A DNA stretch of 64,000 bases from Chromobotia macracanthus (GCA_036877525.1 JAZGTH010000146.1:90001-154000), one strand, 5' to 3'; counted from the stretch's first letter, positions 12,401-27,400 are shown. The notes: a model not told the origin generated them from the letters alone. Numbers and translations are program-made.

Positions 12401-15400
12401 CTGTAATCGGACACATTTCAGAGTGAAATGGGATTTTCAAAATCTTTTTTGAAGGAAACAATTATTGGCCATGATTTTATTATAAAACAAATAGTTCTGG
12501 TCCTTGCTTATGATTGGTTGATCTTGATATGCAGTACGCCACTGCATATGTGTGTTTCTGTTGCAGAAGAACTACATGGCGGAAGAATATTACGTATCAA
12601 TATCGTTACATTATTACAATAAGGCGTGTGAAGCAGTCGCTTACAGTAAATTTATGTTCAGCGCTGTGCCTTATAACTGTTATAAATTCACAGTAAATCA
12701 CGGCTTCTTGGGGCTTATTGCATTGTTCTGTATTCGTATCGAATTCTTATCTTATAATTCCTTGAAATTTCCATGATATGGCCTTTTAAGTAATGCTCAT
12801 AGCATTGGTCTAATTATAGACTTCTATTAATCTCAAATAAAAAAGCCTTGTTACGAAGAGTTATTCTGATCTGGTTAGAAGTTGCTGTTTTGAGTCTGTC
12901 GGCCACCACATACACACTCATTTATGAACAGGCCCACTCTTGACACCCTGATTATAGAGTGGCAGCGGCTTACGCATGGCGTAATTACTTCTAGCTAACA
13001 CTCACTGATTATGTGAGTTAGTCTGTTCACAGAATATAAACAGATGTGATCTGGTCAAGGGGTGGGGGGGGAAGTGTAAGCTGATGCTAGAATGACATGT
13101 GAAAACAAGAGCTGCTAAACCACCCCATGTGTCTTTTAGTCTGATATACCTGTAGTACGGTGATTTAATACAAGACGACTGCAATCTCATTTTGGTAGAG
13201 CAGTGTCCTGATACTCAGGTTTGACATGGGGGTCCATGGCTAATGGAAATGTTGGGACAGGCCCCTCCTCCTGGCACCAGTTCTGGCTGGATTAATGTAT
13301 GTTTGTGGCAGGGCAGGTCAGCTTGCTCCCTTCATTACACTAGTATCTAGGTGGTTGCATTCAATTTTATGATAAGCGAACCTTCATCTTCTCTTTGTTT
13401 AGTTTCTCTTGGCCAGTTTGTTCAAATAATAGCACAACCCTTTCTGCTAAGTGAAAACATCAAAGAAATTAATGGGGAATGTGTGACTATGTGGTCAGAT
13501 TGTTCCCCCATCCTGCAAAAATTCAGCGTTACAAGTCAAACTGATTTAAGCCTTATATACAGCAGGACTTGTTAAACTATTCAGACTGCCCCCATGAGTA
13601 GAGCACTTTTTTAGGTCTACTACAATAAATAAATCAAAATTAAACAGACTCCCTCTTTCACTTAATAAATCAAATTGTGAATATTTAACATCCATAAAAA
13701 TACCATATAATCATGAAAATACCAAGTAAAACCATGATAAATTGTAAGGGTGTGAGTTTGAATAGCCTTCAAAGCTTTTATGTGGGTTATAACAAGACAA
13801 GGCAAAGCAGTATAGCAGTGGATAAATAATTAAAATTCCTGTTAAATAAAGTGTCAGCAGTAAGGGTGCAGGCATATTCAGACAGTATTACAGTTTAGAG
13901 TAAGTTTCACAGGTTATGAACACAGTAAGGAATTTCAATAATTTTAATTTCCAAACATTTTTAGTGTAAATGTTATTTTTCATCCTTTGGACAACAGAAC
14001 GTCGCTTTACCTTCTTTTAGAGTTATCAGGTGATTTTCCTTAAAAGTGTTTCCTTTATGTAGTTAGCTTATGAGTATCGATTTTTATTGAGAACATTCCC
14101 ATGATTCTCAATTTTGGCATCATAGTTTCCGGTTAACAAAACTCCTCCACCCTGATGCGGCTCGCATGCTGTGCTGAAAAGTGAAAAGCCGTCTGATTTA
14201 TATTGGTGATTGTTTCTTTATTGTGTCAGTGTTGTTTAAAATGCTGGGGCTGTCTGGGGAATTGAGATGTCTCACTTCCTCTCTAGTATCCTCCTCTCAC
14301 CTGTGAGTTGCACAAGTTTTATTCTCTGCTGTTTTTGCACACATAGTAGTGTATTTCCTGTTTCTGTCAGCAGGGGTTATCTGTACCATGATTTCCAGGC
14401 AAACCTTGACTCATGTCGATCTGTAGTCATAGGGCCAAGTTGTACTTTTACTTCCTACCTGTGACTGGCGACTCCATCATGGAAAGTTGCTAGAAACCTC
14501 TACTGTAAAGACAGAGGAGGAAAGACAAATACAAACACACGCTCCCATTCATCAATGTTAATGTCATGTTCACTATGAGTCAAATAACCACACCTGCACA
14601 ACAAGACTGAGGGCTGTTTTTACCTGAATGTGTCCTTTGGCATATCTCTGTGTGTGTTTACTGTTCTTTGCGTCATTGAGCTCTAACAGGCTCCTCAAGT
14701 CTGTTCTGAAAGTAACGTGTCAGTATGAGGAAATGCAAGAAAGAGCAGATCTGTAACAGGCTTTGCTGAGTCACTGTTTTTTCCCCGCACAAACACTCCA
14801 GTGCCAGAACTTGCACAGATGACGCTCTTTTATCAGGCACTGTGCACACACATTCAGATCTGTGTGTTCCTCTACCCGGATTGGTAAATGTCAGCAGTTG
14901 TTTGCATTCACATGCTAGATGTGCTTATCAACATGTGGTCCAAAAACATGGAAATATTTCGAAATGGGTGAGCTGCCCACACCAGTAAATATGACTTAAA
15001 ACAGCTGATTATCTGCAGTCTTGTGAAATTAAAATTGACACTGTTTATTTTCTTAATGCATATTCCTGGCTGTATTGCACATGGTTTGTCATTATTTCAA
15101 AGAAAAAATCTGTGTTTCGTCAAAATGCAATAACTTACTCTGCCTGTGAAACAGCTTTCCTTTTCAGCTGACCTCGTGGAGGCCCTTTGTGGCTAATAGC
15201 TAAGTATTTGTTCAGGCTACTGTTGTAGGTAGCTCCTGTCTAAAATCATGCTCTTTGTTAGCCTGCTGACATAATGGAGGCCGGTTATGTAATAAACGTT
15301 GCGGCAGTAAAAGCATATAGTGATAGATTTGAAGTGTTTACTGTTGAGATGCATCAAGATGTTCTCAGGAGTCAACTTCGGCTTCCACATCTTGGTCAAA

Positions 15401-18400
15401 ATATCTCTTACAAGTGCTGAACTGTGCTGAGCTTCATAAACCACTGCAAACTTATGTTTAACAGTCCAAAAACATTCCTAAAAAAGAAGTAAAATTTTGT
15501 TGTCAGTGTCATATTACAAAAGTAGAATGGGGTGCAGATGCTGTTTCATGTGAACTTGTGTTTGGTCAGTTCTAGGATTGTGTTGTGGTCATTCCAAGAT
15601 TCAGGCTTTGTGATTTGGGGAACTGTGATTTGGACACTGCATTTAATGTTTGTATATGCTTGTTTTTAAATTAATGTCTCTTGTGCAGGTCCTGCTCAGG
15701 TTCCCATGATGTCCCCAAATGGTTCAGTGCCTCAAATCTATGTGCCTCCTGGATACGTTCAACAGGTGAGTCTTCATTTCATTTTTTCATACTAATTGTT
15801 ATTTTGGGTTCCTGAAATGCTCCTGTAGCTCAGTTGGTAGAGCATTGCATTAGCAGTGCAAAGGTTGTCGGTTTTATTCCCAGGGAACACAGATACTGAT
15901 AAAATGTATAACTTGTAAAATGTAATGTAAGTCACTTCGGAATAAAGCATCTGCCAAATGCATAAATTAAGGATACCTTGTTTGACCAGCATTGCATATA
16001 TCTTTCATGAATAAGACAATCCCAGAATGCATTGAGACAAGTAGACAGTAAACAGCAAGACAGCAGGTTTGAGTTTGGGACAAAGCCTATATAACTTCTC
16101 GATTACTGTTTATGTTTCTTATGGATAAGACAATCCCAGAATGCATTGCATCAAAAAGATAGTAGACAGCAGGGCAGCAACAAGGGTTTGGAACAGAGCC
16201 CGTGTAAACTTCTCTCTCTTTCTGTTTTTATTGCTAACAGATAAGTAAATCCCAGAATGCTTTGCACTGAGTAGACAGCACACTAGTGTATGGAATGGAG
16301 CCCATGTAACAGTCTCTCTCGCTTTTACACTTTCTGTCCCTAATGAAAAAGACAGTCCCAGAATGCATTTCGTCAAGTACACAGTAGACAGCAAGGCAGC
16401 ATTTTAGGGTTTGGAATGGTGCCCATGTGATCTTTACTCTTGTTTTATATAGATCATTGAGGAAAATGGTGTTAGGCGGGTGTTGGTGTTACCTCAGACG
16501 GAGTTTCATCCGGGTGGCCATTCCCCGCTTCACCACCCGCCCCCTCCGCCGCCTCACGCCCACCTGCAGGCCTTCATCCCACACCCACACATCATGCACC
16601 CTCCCCCTCACCTGTACTCAGGCATGGCTGGAGGAACCGGAGACATGAGTGCTCAGTACATCTCCCAGTACCACCCAGCACACACCGCCATCTACTCGGA
16701 GCAGGGTCAGTACTGGGTCACTCACATTTATCCAGCCTTGACAAAGGCATAATGATGTTTTCTGTAATATTCAGCAGTAAAATATAATGTAGGTCTAGGT
16801 CTTAATTTTTTTTTTGGTCGAAAGAAATCAGCTATTAAGCAAGTGTTTAACAGATCAGTGTTCAAAATGTTGATGACAATAGAGAGGCAAAAGTGACAGA
16901 TTGCAGCTTTAATGCTGAATTGAAAGCTGGTAAATTGTATGGAATAAATGAGAGAATAAATGCTGTGAAATATTTTCTGTGAATACTGTGTCAAAACAAC
17001 TTTATATTACATTGTCCTTCCTGACTAGATGCAAAAACAAACATTTAGCTTGACAAGCTGTCAAATTTGCAAACAAAATCTTGGCTTGTTTCTCTAATTT
17101 CGTCTGATTGGCGAATGTATCTGATTTATATGCAGGACAGCTCCTGACTTCATTACTTAATCGACTTGCTTGCTCACTAATTCTGTCACCAAAAAATAAC
17201 TTTTTTGTGTTTTTAGAATAACAAAAATTACTTTATAAATAAATGTTTACTTCAGGGATTAACATTCCTGATGTGTTTGAGATTTAGCAATTTCTACAGC
17301 CAAGAAAATATTCAAGGGTTTGTAAAGACACATAATTATGACTGTTTGTTTATTAAATCTAATGTATTAATTTTGAATAATGCTTGTTTTATGTAAACTT
17401 CATATCATAGAAATACTCAAAAACCTCAAAAAAAACCTCAAATGTTATGACAAAGTGTAGATACTTTAGAGAAGTATCTTCTTGTCTTTCAGAAAATATT
17501 GATAGCCCAAAGCAAAAATAACGTGTCACTTGATGCCTCTTTTGAAACTGTGAAGTATAATTTATGCACACATTATGCGAGCTGGATAAGTAAGGCAATT
17601 TCCTTAAAGAAACCATTATCATTCTTTAATATAGTAAAATACAAGCCTTAATGGACATTTTAAAGGGGTTGTTCCTTCGATAAACACATCATTCTTCCAT
17701 GCCCAACCTGGCATTTGTATGGAATTGCCCTAATGTATCCTAACTTGTCTTGGGCAATGGGGAACGACTGCCTTCACGACTATTGTAATCATCACAAAAT
17801 ACACAAACAATTACCAAATTACATCAAATGCTATCCGAATCTGTGCTTTCCGTGAATTGGCAATTTTTTGCCACTTGTACCACTTTACAAGTGGTATGCT
17901 CATATTTGTCTGTGTAATAAGTTACCTACAAATGTCGTGTGTGTTTATTCAATATCTACAGATGCTCATTCAGCACACGGACGTGCAGCGTTTGCTCACA
18001 GGGATGAAAGGGCTAGTAAAACTTATGAGCGCCTGCAGAAAAAACTTAAGGAGCGTCAGGGAGTAGGCGGAGGCGGAGGTCTGACCCCCTCCAAAGACAG
18101 CCCCCCTCCCTCCCCGCAGAAAAGCCGTGGTACGCCGCCCGCAGGAGGAGATCTCCAGAACGGGCTAGGGAGTAAGAGTGCAGAAGAGCAGGTGCATCCC
18201 AGCACTGCTGTCACCAGCTTGGGCAAAAACGTGCCAGGAAGAGGAAAGGAGGCAGAGCCTACAGGTATGGATTGCTTCTGCCTCAGCATCAAACCATATG
18301 CCCATAGACTGCCACACTGTCCGTTCACTCCATGTATGGTGCAATTATGCAATAATTTAAGACAACATTGACAGTATTAAGTGCTAGTTAAATGGCCATA

Positions 18401-21400
18401 AGAGTTTGTGCAGTATAGTAATTGTTCCACAGTTTAATGGGTATTAGACCAAAGTAAAGCAGAAAGCTCAAAATCCCTTTTAATCATAACACTAAACTGT
18501 TTTAACCATATCGTCTCAAGTGGCTGATTTAGCCTTAAAAATCAGCCTTTAACAGCAATATTAGAATAGACACTTATGTGATCAGCTTCTTTATTTTAAG
18601 TTGCTTTGACCCAGAAACACATTTTGAGTTTTATGCACCAAAAGAAAAGAATTATATCTCTATTATATCTCAGAGGTTTAAAGAAACATAATATAATAAT
18701 ATTAAACATTTTCTGTTTATTTTGGACTTCACATACAAAATGGTAAAAACACACAGGGAGAACACAGGGTTTAGAAAAATAAGAAGAGAGGAAAGATTAC
18801 ATTTATAATCACAACAAAAAATGTACTTGGTAATGGGTAATTTAAATGTCTGCATTTGTATATGTAGCTGCACATTTTGAAATTAAATTCAGATGTTATT
18901 TTATGTTCATTATGAACTTTTTTGATTTGATTGCATCATCTTCAGTGCTTCAAATCAAGGTTTGTAATGTAGTGATTCATGTCAGAACGGATTTGTTGTT
19001 TTAACGCTTAGATCTTTTTATACCAATTTTGGAATCCATATAGAGGAAATAAATGGCACAAATGCTTCTACAGTCAGTGTTGATGAAATGGCTTATTAAA
19101 ACATTGATGCTAGATTCAATAAATGTTTGGGGACAGGAGCGTGTATATCAGTTGCAAGAGCTTCAAACATGGCTCATTTCACAGCTGGTACTGTATTAAA
19201 AAAATCAAATTTTAACAATTAATTCATAGTTCGTCTCATTACAAGATAAACGTACTTACAAATGACTAGAGAGTAAAGTATTTACCATTTGTCTGTCTCT
19301 TTCAATTAGTAAGCACCAAAAACGTACTTTTGCGTACAATCAGTGATTTTTCCGTTTTTCATAACTGTAATCTGTTATGAAGTAGCTATTAGCAGTAGCG
19401 GACACCAGCTTCCTATTAAGTGTCCTCATCTAACAAAATCATACCTCAGGTTGGGGGTAGAAATGATCTAGAGACCCGTCGAGAGATGTTCTGTGGCTCC
19501 AGGGAGGGTCCTGTGCTTCGGCCCCTGTGTAAACAGCCTGAGCTTGTTTCTGGTCTCATTAGCCCTTCAGCTTTAGGCTGCAGCACTTAACATTAACTGT
19601 AGTTACCCTCCCACTGACTTTGTAATTTATCAGTGCTAACGAACTTCCAGCCTGGAGAAACCCAGCTGGAACTACTGTAATTTAGCTAAACTTAGCTAGC
19701 TTCTAATACACTGACTAAAATAAAAGCCTTTTCTTTGTTTGTCTAGAATTGGATGAAGCAGCAAAGGTTCTTCAGGAAAGATTAAACTCCATCTGCAAGC
19801 CAGTGGTAAGGGGATATGATTTTATATGAATGTTCATTTGTTAATTTTAGCTCTTTGACAAAATATATAGATTTCTGTTTGTCTTCATAAAGTTAAACAA
19901 ATTAGATGAACCAGTCTGTTGTTCTGTCAGACTATAATTCAATAATTATTTTGTGTTGGCTACCAGGCAGTCACAATGTCCATGTTAGAGAAGTAATTTC
20001 ATAAAATTACGTGTTTCAAATTTGTGATTGCAAGTTTGACAAAGACAGGACAATACTTTTATTGAGTTGATTATGGGGTGATTTTTATGATCTCAGAATT
20101 TCCAATTATTGTTTGATATATTTCCAATATGCCTCAGAGATATTTCTCACTGTTCTTATTAGTGGGCTTTTTAGACCTGCATTTGACACTGTTCACACTG
20201 AGAAACTGCTTTCTGAATGGCTGTAAGGGTACATTCTGCGTCAACAGTGTCCCTAATGACCATTATTTCCATGGTCTCAAAAACTCTACATCTATGCATG
20301 ATTACAGTCCCCAGAAGAAGACAGTAATGGATCTTCCTAATGGGTCATTAGTGCTCTATTCCATTTGATTCACAGAAGAAGCTAAATGGCATTGTGCTAG
20401 TATCTGGCTTATTGCCGTTTTCTAGCTACATTGATTTTAGGTGTCTAATAAGCTCCACCCATTTTACGCCAATAATCATTGACTATGTTTGTTATGAGAC
20501 AGTGAGACCTTTTTATAATATTGTATCCTATTAATCCTGCTACACTGTTGCTGCTGTTACTATGGTAATTTTGATAAGATGATATTCAGGAAGTAATTTG
20601 AAGATCATAAACACTACCAAAAGTATTAGTTGTCATTAGTATTAGTTGTTAAGTATTTGAGAAACAGTAAGTCACTCAAATCTGTATTAAAAAATCTTAT
20701 TTATTATTATTATTTATTATTATCTTATACGGGACCTCCCACACAAATTCGATCACATTGAGGAAGCAACAGATAGAAATGAATAAATTCTGACGTGGCC
20801 AGTAACTTATGCAATAAGAAACTAATTGTTCAGGCTAATGGCGTCATTAAGAATGGACAGCATTAAGTGTGGACCATCACTGATTATATTGGGTTCTGTT
20901 GTCTTTTGTCTTGTTGCACTGCCCTGCTCGTGTCCAGTGTGGACACGGTGTACGGTTTAGTCAGCTTGTTTGCAAGATTATGTTTGCAACTTATTTTTGT
21001 CAGTAAACAATGTGTTAAGGATCATATTTGGGGATATTGTGTGCTCCTTGCAAATTTGACATGAAATTGGTCTTAAAATTCATTCTGTGTGGTATTAAAG
21101 GTCTTAAGGTCTTAATCTTAAATCTAACTCCTAAACCAGCACTGATCACGTTTTCCTAAGAGGCATACAGTAGGATACTTTCTTCGTTCAAAAACAGCTG
21201 AACAAAGCTCAACACAGTGGCATTTTAATCCACAATCATACTTTTTTCCAAAAATTAAGTTTTACCACTATGTACATCACAGCTGGGCAATTAAAAATTT
21301 GATTCACATTTGATCACTGTGTGCATTCTTTGTGAACTGAACCCATGACCATTGCATTGCCAGCTATGCCATGTCAACATTCCTACTCAACAAATTAAAA

Positions 21401-24400
21401 AAACAGTCATTTTAAATGCTATGAAGAGGTGTTACATTATGCCTAAGATTTATTATTTTGAGTGTGAAAGTGGTGTTATTTAAAGATTTACATGGCAATT
21501 ATTTTTCTATTTATCAAATTAAGATCTACTGCACCATCTGATCGGATCAAGCACAGTTGGATAATTGTTTTCTTAATGAGGCGTTTACATAATGGCTCAT
21601 AGTTACAATTGAGCTATCAGTGGAGTAATTAACAGATTATTGGGCTGAATGTAAATGTGGCTACTGTGTTGTGATGAATCCTCAGGTGACGGATATTCAG
21701 GCCAGAGGGGCCAGTTTGAGCTGGGTGGCCCCGTCCCAAACAGAAACTGAGGAAGAACCCAAAGACGCAGAAGAAAGCCCAGCAGAGCCCAGCTTTACTT
21801 ACGAGGTCTCAGTCTCTTACAGCGGCAAAGACGGGAAGTACAAGGTTGCCCATAGGTGAGATCATGCTTTGTAGAGACCGCGTGTGTGTGCTTGAGGAAC
21901 TCAAGTGTTGTTTTTATGTGGTTGGTTGTGGGGTTTCAGAAGTTAGCAGTAGATAAGTGTCAGTTGCAGTTGGGCTTTGACTGTTTCCTGTGACACTCGC
22001 CGCTTCTCATCGATTAGAACGGTGCATTTTCCTGATTTGAATGCTTACACTTTTTCTTGTCTTTGTTTTTGTTTTTTGTTTTTTGATTGTGTTGAACCAG
22101 TGGTGTGGAACTAAGTGCAACCTTACAAGACTTGAGACCAGCAACAGACTACCATGTCAGGTTTGTGTCCAACATTGGCAGTTTCTTATGAACGGAATAG
22201 TTATCCAAAAATGTAATGTAAAATGTCATTCAAATTGTTCCAAACCCATATGGGTTTTATTCTTCCATGGAACACAAATGAAGGCATATCTCAGAATGGT
22301 GCAATTGCTCTTTTCCAAACAATGGTGGTGAATGGGGGCTGGAGCTGAACTCATAATGCATCATAAACGTAGTCCTTTCAACTTATCCACTAGTATGCAG
22401 AGGATGTTTAAATCTTATACATTAAATTGCTTCACACTGCCATAGCTTTTAATCTCATTTTTGTATGTGTTCAATTCAAACACAGTTTATTGTCATTGAT
22501 GACCTCTAAAAAAAAATGACGTGACATAATTGAAATCAAACTTCTAAAGTTTAGTTTAAAAAATCTAAACTAATTTAGTTTTGAAATCAAAACTAAATTA
22601 ATAAATGATTATAGAATTTTCATTTAAGCGTGAACTGTTACTTTCAGTTAAAGTCTTTCAGTTGACTGTAGATGTTTTATAGTGTTGTACTAGTGTGTAG
22701 TGAGTACTGATATAAATGTGTGTGTGTGTGTGCCTTCAATTTCTTTTCAGTGTAATTCCAGTGTATTTCTCTAAAATGTGTGTGTGTGTTCAGAGTCCAG
22801 GCCAAGTGTAACTGTTTACAAGGCACCCCTTCAGATCCTGTGAGCTTCACCACTCTGAGCTGTGAGCCAGACACCCCCAGCCCACCACGCAAAACTAGTG
22901 GCACCAAAAACAGCCTTGTCCTCCAGTGGAAGGTGGGCATGTTCACACGCTTTAACCATCTCGCACACTTTTTTTGACAAACTGTTTTGACACTGCTGAT
23001 CATTAACAGATTTTTCTGTATTTTAGGCACCATGTGATAACGGTTCGAAAATCCAAAATTATATCCTCCAGTGGGATGAGGTATCTTTTTGTTCCATTAT
23101 TTCTGCTTGGATTTATTTATTTATAAATATTTGTATAAGGAAAAAAGCCTCTTTTTGGCACCATTAGGACATTTTTGTCATGAAAATTAAGCACATTTTA
23201 AGAATAACTTTTCTGGATGCATGTGGGAAAATAGGGTGTAGTTGTCATGAAAATAATGCCATTGTACATAACATTTTAATGGTCTAAAGAAACTTAATTT
23301 TCTTAATTATCTTTATTTTATATTTTTTTATGTATTATTTTGCTTTTCAACTTGCTTTTCAACTTTTTATGTATTATTTTGTTATTCAGGAGACAAATAA
23401 CGGTAGCATTATGAGTTGTGTAGTAGTTCAAACAAGCAAGATACATGATTTATGTTTTTACACTGTTCACTAAAATAGTTATGCATTTTGAACATTTTTT
23501 CTTGTAATTGGTCATTTGAGTACTGATCATCAGTTACTGTTTGTGTGTTAACAGTTAGTGTTTGTGTGTCATTTAAAATGTTAATCCTGGGCTCTGGTCT
23601 TTGTACAGGGGAAGGGGTCTGGCGTGTTTGAGCAGTGCTACTATGGCCCACAGAAGCAGTACAGGCTAACCAAACTTTCGCCCGCTTCCAGATATTCTTT
23701 CCGCATGGCAGCCAAAAATGACATGGGGGTCAGGTGTGTATCTACTGCAGAATGTCCTAGTGTCCCAGTAATTCCAGCCCTTAGAGGGGTGTTTGCACTC
23801 TAAGAGGAAGAAAAGATCATGGTGTCGACAGGTGTGTTTCTCCATGTGCCCCCTTTACTGAGGTTGTATTGCTCTCTCTCATTCTCCCATGTAGTGAGTT
23901 TAGTGAGGCTGTCCACATCATGACGTCGTGTAGCGTGCCTACTCCCCCCCTGAGCCCTGAGTTGGTTCAGCCCGGGGTCACATGGCTCTGTCTGCAGTGG
24001 CACAGGCCAGCTGGTTCACCCAAAGAAGATGACATTGGCTACGTGCTGGAGATGGAGGAGGAGGGCTCGGTAAGTGTGCTTTTGTAAACTCGCATTCAAA
24101 GAGAAACAGCATAGCTGTGAAACCTAACAACCTAACTTTTTAATTGTTGGTATGTGAACACAATTATGTTTTGTATTGCACAGGGTTATGGGTTCCAGGC
24201 CAGTTACGATGGTGATGAACTCTCATACACTGTGAGAAATCTCCACAGAAGCACCACATACAGGTTCAGGGTAAGAACGCAAAAACGTTGGATAATTGTT
24301 ATATTATATGTTGTATTATTATTATTATTGCAATTTTCCCATTTCTTTTATTTAATTCATTTAAATGATTTATTCCTTTGTTCATTTTTAATTGTTCATG

Positions 24401-27400
24401 CCTTTGTTCACAATTATTAAAGGGTTATTGTCCTCCCTTTAATTGTCTTTTTTTGTTTTCCTAATTTTCCCTCTTCAAAACTTACTTTGTCTTTCTCCTC
24501 CTGTTGATCTCTGATCCCTTTCCTGCTGCTGTTGATGAGATCAGTCACTCGTTTCTGCTGTCGTTAGAGTCGGCTGATCATAAGCGTGTTTCCAAAAACA
24601 AAAAAGTGTATTAATGCGATCAGAACGGCTTCATGGATCCTGATGAGAGGGGCCGATTACCTGCCGAGAGCACTTGCATCCACAATTACAGCCAATTACT
24701 GTGACACGACAGACAACCTAAAATCACAACATCACTATGAAACACTTTCTCATCCTGTGCTTTGGACAGGAGGAAAAAGTATTTTTCAGGTGGAGATAAA
24801 TTTAGTACTGGTTATAAATGGTTTAACAGGCTCTAAAAATTGTAATCCCTCTGTGATTCTCACAGAAAACATGTCTAGATATATTTTACCCCGAAAATCA
24901 AACAGAACAATGCATTAGATTTGGAATACATAAAATAAAGCCTTTATTCCGATTATTGTTTAATTACGGTTATTTTTGATGTTCTCTTCTGGGCAGTATG
25001 CACAGATGTTTTATTTTTTGAGAGTTTCTTTGGCGATTCACATTATTGTTAATGATGATTCTCATTAGATTCTCATTACTGTAATACAGTAGAGAAAATC
25101 ATCCTGTCCAGATTAAAATATTATTTTTAATTAAAAACAGCATACATTCAAACTCATGATGTATGGGTAGTTAATGTTAAATACTTTTGTTGAAAGTTTT
25201 CTGCATTAAATTAATTGAGAATTGAGAAATGTACTTGTTGTCATGAAAATAATCTTTTTCTTAAGGGACCTAAGAGTCCTAATGAGAAAGTTAATTTTCT
25301 TCTAAAATATAATTTTGTTTCTGACAGGATTTTTTCAGGTTTAAATTCAATACTTCATATGTGCCATGTTTTTATTATTTTTATTACAGGTTATTGCCTA
25401 TAATGCGGAGGGGAAGAGTAACCCCAGCCCTGTGTCTGAGTTCACCACAGCCCCTGACAGACCGAGCTGCCCCTGCAGACTCTCAGTAAAAGGGAAACCT
25501 CACCCAACCAGCTTCCGCTTGACCTGGGGTCAGTTCTATACACACAATGATTGGTCTCTGGTTCTTGACTGGAAAAGGGAACCTAACATATGTTTTTGGA
25601 TTTAGCCCTTTATACAGTTTGTTAAGAGTATCTTTTAGAAGGATGCTTATCTAATGCTTTGCTAAGGTAAGCACAAATTTTTAGCCTGGAGTCTTTATCA
25701 GTATGAAGAACGCTGAGCCAAGCACAAATTTTATCAGTATGAAGAATGTCCTTCTGTATCAAGGACTGGAGGAAGTTTCCAATACCAAGAATGTTTTTGT
25801 GTCCCTTCAGATCCTCCCAAAGATAACGGTGGTTCAGGTGTGACAAAGTACGTGGTGGAGATGTCAGACGGTTTGAGTGGTACGTTCCAATGAACTTGTT
25901 ATACATTTATCAGTTTGATAATGTCATTATAATGGTGGTTCATGATTGTGTATGTATCTGTCAGGTTACACCTGGACTCAGGTGTACAGTGGTTTGGCAA
26001 CAGAGTGTGTTTGTGATGGTCTGAGCCCAGGATGTTCGTACCAAACCAGAGTCCACTGCACTAGTGCGGGAGGCGAGAGCCCGGTATGTCACACAAACAC
26101 ATGCTGTTCCAAGTGCAACAGTGACTGTCCACTTTTTCAATTTTTTACTTATTTAGGTTTAGTTAATTGCTAGCTATTCATATGTCTTTCAATTCACAAG
26201 TAGTTTGAGAGTGCAGCAGAGACTCATCTGCAAGGTTTCATGGAAGCATTGCTTAGCCTTCCTGATTGGTGTTTTTAAGGATTATGGATAGTGTAGTTTT
26301 TCCACTCCGTTTGACTATTAAAAATGTTCTTATAAAATAATGTTCAAATCATATAGGCTGGTGGTTTTTAAAGAGCAATTTTATATATTTGCTTGATCTC
26401 TACATTTTATATTAGGCCTGTCTTGAAAGGTCTATATATGCCACTGAAAATTAATTTCTATGGAAAAATGGGATTTTAGTGAAATCTTTGCATTGCACTC
26501 CATTACACCAGGGCCAGGTTAGCCACATCAGTCAAGGTCACCCATCTCTGTAGGACTGTCACAGTTATTTTTCCACCGTGCTGTAGCCTGTTTCACAACA
26601 CCATCACTCAAAACACTTCCATTTTATTAAAGTAGACAAGCTTCGCTCCACACAGTAGATCGGGGTCAGGTTCTTTCAATCTGTCGCAGTCATCCGCCTC
26701 CAGTTTATCAGGTCACTTCCACTGAGATTGCTATCTTGTTTCCCCCCCACCTTCATCTTCTCGGCACCAGAGTCAACACGCTTTTTATCAATGGAAAGCT
26801 TTTGGCATGCGGCTGGTAATAATTTCTGGCTTCCGTCTCCTGATCCCTGGGGTAATGGCATTGTCAGCGCCTTGCAGATGCGTATATGCATGTGGGACTT
26901 GCCAGCGTGCAGCTATGACTCATGTTGGCAATCTTTGCTTTTCACTGTTGTGAATGTGCGAGAATGCTCACATGGCTACAGTCTGATGGGTAGATACACA
27001 TACGCAGTGCTTATTAAAAATTGCGCTTGTTCACATTTCATGCAAGAGCCGTGAAAGAATGGTTGCTGCCTGAAAAATGTCCTACACAATTTAAGCAGGA
27101 TTTTTACCCAATAAAGATCTGTAACAAAGTTTTAGGAATGTCAAAAGTAAATTAAATTACTTTAATAAAATAGCCAAGATATATATTCAATGAACAGGCG
27201 GGACAAACGAAAATGAGATATGTGTAAAAAAACAGCCTTTTTACACAAAAGAGTGTGTTACATAGTTAATTTGCTTCTTCTGTAGTAATTGGTATTAAGC
27301 ATTGTGAAATTTCATGTTTGTGGTTTTTAGTTTACAGAGGCCCTACAGATCCAAACACCACCTGTTCCTCCTGGCCCCTGTCAGCCACCCAGGTTGATGG

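Larger units (their letters stand above)
3405..15688 (+). other. fndc3a: Long fndc3a intron (12.3 kb)
   Basis: No coding exon was recognised. It holds an inverted-repeat mobile element (5497-6154), a 'gctaggtggtt' minisatellite (7755-7827) and non-repetitive islands rich in ATTA-type sites (about 9370-9590, 9880-10150, 11960-12180) that could be regulatory. The remaining open frames are short and resemble no protein I know. Confidence 0.6.

Noticed and set aside
15819..15890. tRNA-Ala gene
   Set aside because: Only the head of a SINE: B box is degenerate, no acceptor stem closes, and a SINE body and tail follow.
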